The position numbers and the translations under genes are program-made. Source: Gammaproteobacteria bacterium CG22_combo_CG10-13_8_21_14_all_40_8 (GTDB taxonomy: Bacteria > Pseudomonadota > Gammaproteobacteria > Enterobacterales > GCA-002770795). From it: 8,967 nucleotides of DNA. The notes under the pieces are model-generated. The model ran no database searches, was not told where the DNA came from, and worked only from the letters and a program-made list of their open reading frames with translations. Location of the stretch: assembly GCA_002770795.1 (NCBI GenBank), contig PCTP01000048.1:1-8967 (forward strand), read 5' to 3'. Below, piece after piece: positions 5,329 through 8,967 of this stretch; position 1 is the first letter of the stretch, and every line of letters starts with the position of its first letter.

Positions 5329-7795
5329 ATGCGTTCACAATGACAGAAACCGAGCTAAAACTCATGGCTGCTGCGGCAATCATGGGGGATAGTAATATAC
5401 CGAAAAATGGATATAGGATTCCAGCGGCAACGGGCACGCCTAATGCGTTATAAATAAAGGCAAAGAAAAGATTTTGCCTGATATTTTTCATGGTTTCCCG
5501 ACTGAGTTTTATCGCTTTCACAATGCCTTGTAGATCACCTTTTATCAGGGTTAAACCAGCACTTTCCATCGCAATGTCTGTTCCAGTCCCCATGGCAATA
5601 CCTACATGGGCTTGAGCCAAGGCTGGTGCATCATTAATCCCATCTCCTGCCATAGCGACTATTTTTCCTGCAGCTTGTAATTTTTTGATCACTTCTGCTT
5701 TTTCATTGGGTAGTACATCGGCTTCGATTTGATCAATCGCTAATTGAGAGGCGACTGCTTTTGCTGTGGTTAAATTATCTCCAGTGAGCATGACTATGTG
5801 AATGCCTTGTTGATGTAGATTTTTTAAGGCAGTAGCGGTGGATTGTTTGAGGGGATCGGTGACACTTATCAATGCCGCAAGTTGTCCATCAACAGCAAGG
5901 AACATAACTGTCTGTCCTGCTTCTCTTAATGTTTGAGTTTTTTCAAGTTCATCAGAATGAATGCCTTCTTTCTTCATGAATTTGTCATTACCTAAGATTA
6001 GCGAAGTTGTGTTAACTTTCCCTTGAACGCCCATGCCTGTTATAGATTTGAAGTCAGTGATATCCAGGGATTTTAATGGTTGATCTGCAGGCAGCTTTTG
6101 TTTTAAACCACTGACAATAGCAGCCGCTAGTGGATGTTCGCTTTTTTGTTCTAGTTTGATGATCCAAGGGATAATGGTTTGCTCATCAAAACCTTCAGAG
6201 AGTTTGAATGTGGCCAGTTTAGGCTTGCCTTCTGTGAGAGTACCCGTTTTATCCACAACAAGGGTATCGATCTTTTCCAATAGTTCTAGAGATTCTGCAT
6301 TTTTGATTAAGACACCCTCTGTAGCACCTCGGCCTGTGCCAACCATAATTGAAATGGGAGTTGCCAAACCTAATGCACAAGGGCAGGCAATAATTAGTAC
6401 AGCGACAAAGTTGATAACGGCATAAGCCAATTTAGGTTCTGGTCCCCAAATAAACCACAGAATGAATGCCAAGGTTGCAATGGCAAAAACTGAGGGGACG
6501 AAGTAACCTGCCACTTTATCAGCCATTTTTTGGATTGGGGCACGGGTGCGTTGTGCATCTGCGACCATTTTAATGATTTGAGCTAACAGAGTGTCTGAGC
6601 CAATTTTATCTGCACGCATAATTATGCTACCAGTGCCATTGATAGTGGCGCCAATCAAAGGATCTTTTTCAGATTTAGCCAGGGGTATGGATTCTCCAGT
6701 GACCATGGATTCATCCACCACAGTTTGTCCTTCAACAACGATACCATCCACAGGAATTTTTTCTCCTGGTCGAACTCGCAACTGATCACCTAGCTTGACT
6801 TGGTCAAGAGGGATATCTTCTTCTTGTCCATCTTCTCGAATAATGGTGGCTGTATTAGGGGTTAATCCCAACAATAATTTTATGGCAGTGTTAGTTTTAG
6901 ATCTTGCTCGTAGCTCCAATACTTGGCCGAGTAATACTAAGGTTGTGATAACGGCAGCAGCTTCAAAATACACATGCACTAATCCTTTCGCTGTACGCAT
7001 AGAGACAGGAAATAGTGTTGGTAATAGTAAGCCGAACAAGCTAAAGATATAGGAAACGGTGACTCCAATACCAATTAGGGTAAACATGTTCAAATTCCAT
7101 GTTTTAATGGATTGATAGGCTCTTAAAAAAAATGGCCATCCTCCCCAAAGAATCACTGGTGAGCTCAGACTAAACTCAATCCACTGGACTGCTTTCATAT
7201 TGAGATCCTGTGGTAGCCATTGAGGGAAAATATCAGAGATCATCGCTATTAAGAAAACGGGTAGTGCCAATAAAGTGCTCCATTTTAGCCGAGTCGTCAT
7301 GTCATCCAATTCAGGATTTTCTTCTTCAATAGTGACTTGGATGGCTTCCAATGCCATTCCACAAATAGGGCAGGAGCCTTGTTCATCTTGAATAATTTCT
7401 GGATGCATCGGGCAGGTATATTGTGTTTTATTGTTGTTAAGAGGCATGTCTTTAGGTTCTAAAGCCATGCCACATTTTTGGCAAATACCAGGGCCAACTT
7501 GTTCAATTTGGGGATCCATTGGGCAGGTATAGATGGCCTCTTTGCTTGTTTTGCTTGATTGCTGTGTGGCAGAATGCCCATAACAGCAATGTGGCGTTTT
7601 TGGATTATCTGTATCTGATGCATTCGTTTCATCAGAGCTTTTACCAGCGCAATGTGGAACATCAATATAAGACTGAGGTGACAAATCGAACTTGGTTTTA
7701 CAACCTAAACAACAAAAGTAATAAGTCGATTCATGGTGTTGTGAGAAATGCATATTGTCTTTCGTAACATTCATTCCGCAGACGGGATCTTTCAT
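5294..7795 (-). CDS. copA: Cu+-exporting P1B-1 type ATPase with YHS and two Cys-rich metal-binding modules
   Basis: Inner-membrane pump that exports Cu+ (possibly Ag+) from the cytoplasm using ATP; 833 residues. In order: a YHS domain (1-45; C6 in CGM, then CCLGC at 28-32) and a linker with HC/HCC clusters (48-49, 69-71). Two short heavy-metal-binding modules follow (89-113, 126-151; CPMxP...CxxCGMALE). Then come eight membrane helices, with the GG kink of the entry platform at 218-219. Catalytic motifs: TGES 366-369, DKTGT 515-519 (phosphorylated D515), SEHPLA 552-557, TGDN 671-674, GDGIND 717-722. Cu+ site residues: CPC 471-473, Y782-N783, M811 and S815. Entry residues M237, E294 and D426 and exit residue E278 align by spacing with those known in Legionella CopA. 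AAAGGA lies just upstream of the start. The classical ferredoxin-like HMA domain is absent. It probably shares a transcript with the gene 75 bp upstream. Confidence 0.95.
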   Translation of the reverse strand: MKDPVCGMNVTKDNMHFSQHHESTYYFCCLGCKTKFDLSPQSYIDVPHCAGKSSDETNASDTDNPKTPHCCYGHSATQQSSKTSKEAIYTCPMDPQIEQVGPGICQKCGMALEPKDMPLNNNKTQYTCPMHPEIIQDEQGSCPICGMALEAIQVTIEEENPELDDMTTRLKWSTLLALPVFLIAMISDIFPQWLPQDLNMKAVQWIEFSLSSPVILWGGWPFFLRAYQSIKTWNLNMFTLIGIGVTVSYIFSLFGLLLPTLFPVSMRTAKGLVHVYFEAAAVITTLVLLGQVLELRARSKTNTAIKLLLGLTPNTATIIREDGQEEDIPLDQVKLGDQLRVRPGEKIPVDGIVVEGQTVVDESMVTGESIPLAKSEKDPLIGATINGTGSIIMRADKIGSDTLLAQIIKMVADAQRTRAPIQKMADKVAGYFVPSVFAIATLAFILWFIWGPEPKLAYAVINFVAVLIIACPCALGLATPISIMVGTGRGATEGVLIKNAESLELLEKIDTLVVDKTGTLTEGKPKLATFKLSEGFDEQTIIPWIIKLEQKSEHPLAAAIVSGLKQKLPADQPLKSLDITDFKSITGMGVQGKVNTTSLILGNDKFMKKEGIHSDELEKTQTLREAGQTVMFLAVDGQLAALISVTDPLKQSTATALKNLHQQGIHIVMLTGDNLTTAKAVASQLAIDQIEADVLPNEKAEVIKKLQAAGKIVAMAGDGINDAPALAQAHVGIAMGTGTDIAMESAGLTLIKGDLQGIVKAIKLSRETMKNIRQNLFFAFIYNALGVPVAAGILYPFFGILLSPMIAAAAMSFSSVSVIVNALSLKKIKLDQI

Positions 7796-7870
7796 GTGTT
7801 TTCCTTTAATATAACGCTGACGGCCTTCTTATTGATGACTTATGGATAAAAATCAGGTCGTCAGATAGGA

Positions 7871-8848
7871 TTAATTTGACCAATGAATATGAGTGATTTT
7901 CCATTGATGATTGATCTGTTTTAAAACCATGGTTTCAGTGCTTGTCATACTAATTTCTTTATCATGATATTTGCCCTCAATCTTGCTGATACCCGTGTAT
8001 AAAGCCATTTTTTCAGATTGCTGTATATGCTGACTAAGTTGAGTAATGCTCATATGAGATAAAAATTCCATATCTGCTTTCATATGATGATTGGCATATT
8101 CATCAGCTGAGTTTTCGGCTGAATCTCCTTCATAAATCAATACCTGATCATCTAATAGTTCTCTGGCTAATGTTGCATTGCCACTTTTTAATGCGTCTTG
8201 AAAAGCTTTCACGCTTTTGGCTGCATCAAGTGATTGGATAGAAAATTCTTCAGTGGCTGTTTCATGATGTTCATTGATATCATTTTGTTCCGAATGGCTG
8301 TGTGCAGCATTGCTATGGTCGTGATCATTGTGTTCATCTGCATCATCGCCATCATCCTGCTCTTCAGTGGCTGCGTCATGCTGATGCTGATGTCCCTCTC
8401 CTGTCGTTTTTGGAAGTGACATAACTCCCAATCCGTGACGATAGACTAACTCTGCCCCCTTATATCCAGTCACAGAAACCAGAATCATAGCTGTTACAAA
8501 AAACACTGAACTCAGTTTTGATCTTAACTTTGGCAGTAAAAAATAAAATACAGCACCTAATAAAAATGTAGCTGAAGTTATGAGAGCCCAGAATCGATGA
8601 TCCAACATGGCCAAATGAGAAGGTTCATCGTGGTTGACCGTATTGAATGCATAGCCACCCGTTGCGACTGTTAGAACAACACACACAGAGGCAAGAATAG
8701 TTAACCATTTTTGAGTTTGTATAAGTGTTAGTTGAACATTTTTTGTGAAATTTACCCAAAGACTCAGTTGCACAATACCCGAGAGTGTTAATAGCACTAA
8801 AGTAAAATGAACAAAGATAGGGTGCCAATTTGGAATGATGGTGATCAT
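7871..8848 (-). CDS. DUF2231-like membrane domain fused through a His-rich linker to an NTF2/DUF4440-like domain
   Basis: Membrane protein of unknown function, 325 residues, probably linked to copper. Residues 1-145 resemble DUF2231: HPIFVHF (9-15) at the N-terminus, four predicted membrane segments (about 10-32, 48-68, 85-105, 113-130) and GYKGAELVYRHGLGV (128-142). A hydrophilic linker (about 150-203) follows with ten His (153, 155, 157, 173, 176, 178, 183, 185, 194, 195) among many Asp/Glu, a typical metal-binding composition. Residues 205-325 resemble an NTF2-like/DUF4440 domain: AFQDALKSGN, VLIYEGDSAENSADEYANHH, STETMVLK and a C-terminal WKITHIHWSN. AAGGA stands 7-8 nt before the ATG. 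It lies 75 bp upstream of the Cu+ ATPase on the same strand, so the two are probably cotranscribed. A role in metal sensing, buffering or delivery is inferred only. Topology would decide whether the linker and C-domain face periplasm or cytoplasm. Confidence 0.8.
   Translation of the reverse strand: MITIIPNWHPIFVHFTLVLLTLSGIVQLSLWVNFTKNVQLTLIQTQKWLTILASVCVVLTVATGGYAFNTVNHDEPSHLAMLDHRFWALITSATFLLGAVFYFLLPKLRSKLSSVFFVTAMILVSVTGYKGAELVYRHGLGVMSLPKTTGEGHQHQHDAATEEQDDGDDADEHNDHDHSNAAHSHSEQNDINEHHETATEEFSIQSLDAAKSVKAFQDALKSGNATLARELLDDQVLIYEGDSAENSADEYANHHMKADMEFLSHMSITQLSQHIQQSEKMALYTGISKIEGKYHDKEISMTSTETMVLKQINHQWKITHIHWSN
8247..8383 (-). repeat. Direct repeat inside the His-rich linker coding region
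   Basis: Two 23-bp segments, 8247-8269 and 8361-8383, match at 20 of 23 positions. Both encode a His/Ala-Thr-Glu-Glu block on the minus strand (HHETATEE and QHDAATEE). They are 114 bp (38 codons) apart and in frame, which suggests the acidic His-rich linker grew by an internal duplication. Confidence 0.6.
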
Positions 8849-8967
8849 TATTTTTCCTTGGTAATTAGTGGTAAAAAATCACCCCAAACTGAATGAATTA
8901 ACCAATTTAAGGTGATGTTGAATTTAACGATATTTAATTATCGGTATTTACTCATCGTTTTTCTTGT
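8849..8967 (-). promoter_or_regulatory. Upstream region of the copper operon
   Basis: This stretch precedes the first copper-operon gene. The ribosome site AAGGA is clear. No convincing -35/-10 pair and no CueR-like (ACCTTCC-type) operator is visible. The stretch is AT-rich. A short hairpin CGATA-N6-TATCG occurs in about 8927-8942, in addition to the stem described at 8873-8916. A preceding minus-strand gene may end near 8950, but too few codons are visible to support it. Confidence 0.35.
8873..8916 (-). terminator. Weak candidate intrinsic terminator or leader hairpin
   Basis: On the minus strand ATCACC (8916-8911) pairs with GGTGAT (8883-8878), followed at once by a run of six T (8878-8873, the first shared with the stem). 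The 27-nt loop is long and the stem is only 6 bp, so it is weak. It could end a gene lying beyond the right edge, or form a leader structure of the copper operon. Confidence 0.3.

Noticed and set aside
6156..7767. Several plus- and minus-strand open frames of 64-89 codons within the ATPase gene
   Set aside because: All overlap conserved ATPase motifs in another frame; their composition reflects the shadow of the real gene.
7817..7864. CTGACG ... CGTCAG inverted repeat between the two copper-operon genes
   Set aside because: Only 6 bp with a 36-nt loop and no T-run; too weak to call a terminator, and the genes look cotranscribed.
8950..8967. Possible C-terminal end of an upstream minus-strand gene (for example a frame ending QEKR then stop)
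   Set aside because: All three frames reach a stop within a few codons, so the visible bases cannot tell a gene end from non-coding sequence.

Overview
The window looks like chromosomal DNA from a moderately AT-rich (about 40% G+C by eye) Gram-negative bacterium, most likely a gammaproteobacterium. The evidence is the FAH/maleylacetoacetate-isomerase pair of aromatic catabolism, a secreted HAF-repeat (DUF3466-like) protein with a GlyGly-CTERM-like tail, and a copper ATPase that matches the Legionella-type CopA at its copper-site residues. The genus cannot be fixed from sequence alone. No tRNA, rRNA, CRISPR array, transposase or other mobile element was seen.

Region 1 (1-2016, minus strand) is a fused alpha/beta E1 subunit of a 2-oxo acid dehydrogenase, cut off at its C-terminus by the window edge. 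It is divergent from region 2 across a 231-bp intergenic stretch. That stretch holds a near-consensus sigma-70 promoter facing right, a weaker one facing left, and two copies of an operator-like 11-bp motif.

Region 2 (2248-3885, plus strand) is a two-gene operon: fumarylacetoacetate hydrolase and maleylacetoacetate isomerase. These carry out the last two steps of tyrosine/phenylalanine (homogentisate) breakdown, giving fumarate and acetoacetate. The E1 enzyme next door points to a wider amino-acid/2-oxo-acid catabolic locus.

Region 3 (3969-5282, plus strand) is an exported repeat protein with seven evenly spaced HAF-like repeats and a C-terminal Gly-rich/hydrophobic/basic tail. It converges on region 4 with only 11 bp between the stop codons.

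Region 4 (5294-8848, minus strand) is a probable copper-handling operon. Its first gene encodes an unusual three-part protein: a DUF2231-type membrane domain, a His/Asp/Glu-rich linker, and an NTF2/DUF4440-like domain. Its second gene is an 833-residue P1B-1 Cu+ ATPase with a YHS domain and two Cys-rich heavy-metal-binding modules. The ATPase should export Cu+ from the cytoplasm. The membrane-anchored His-rich protein may bind or buffer metal on one side of the membrane; that role is inferred from composition and neighbourhood.
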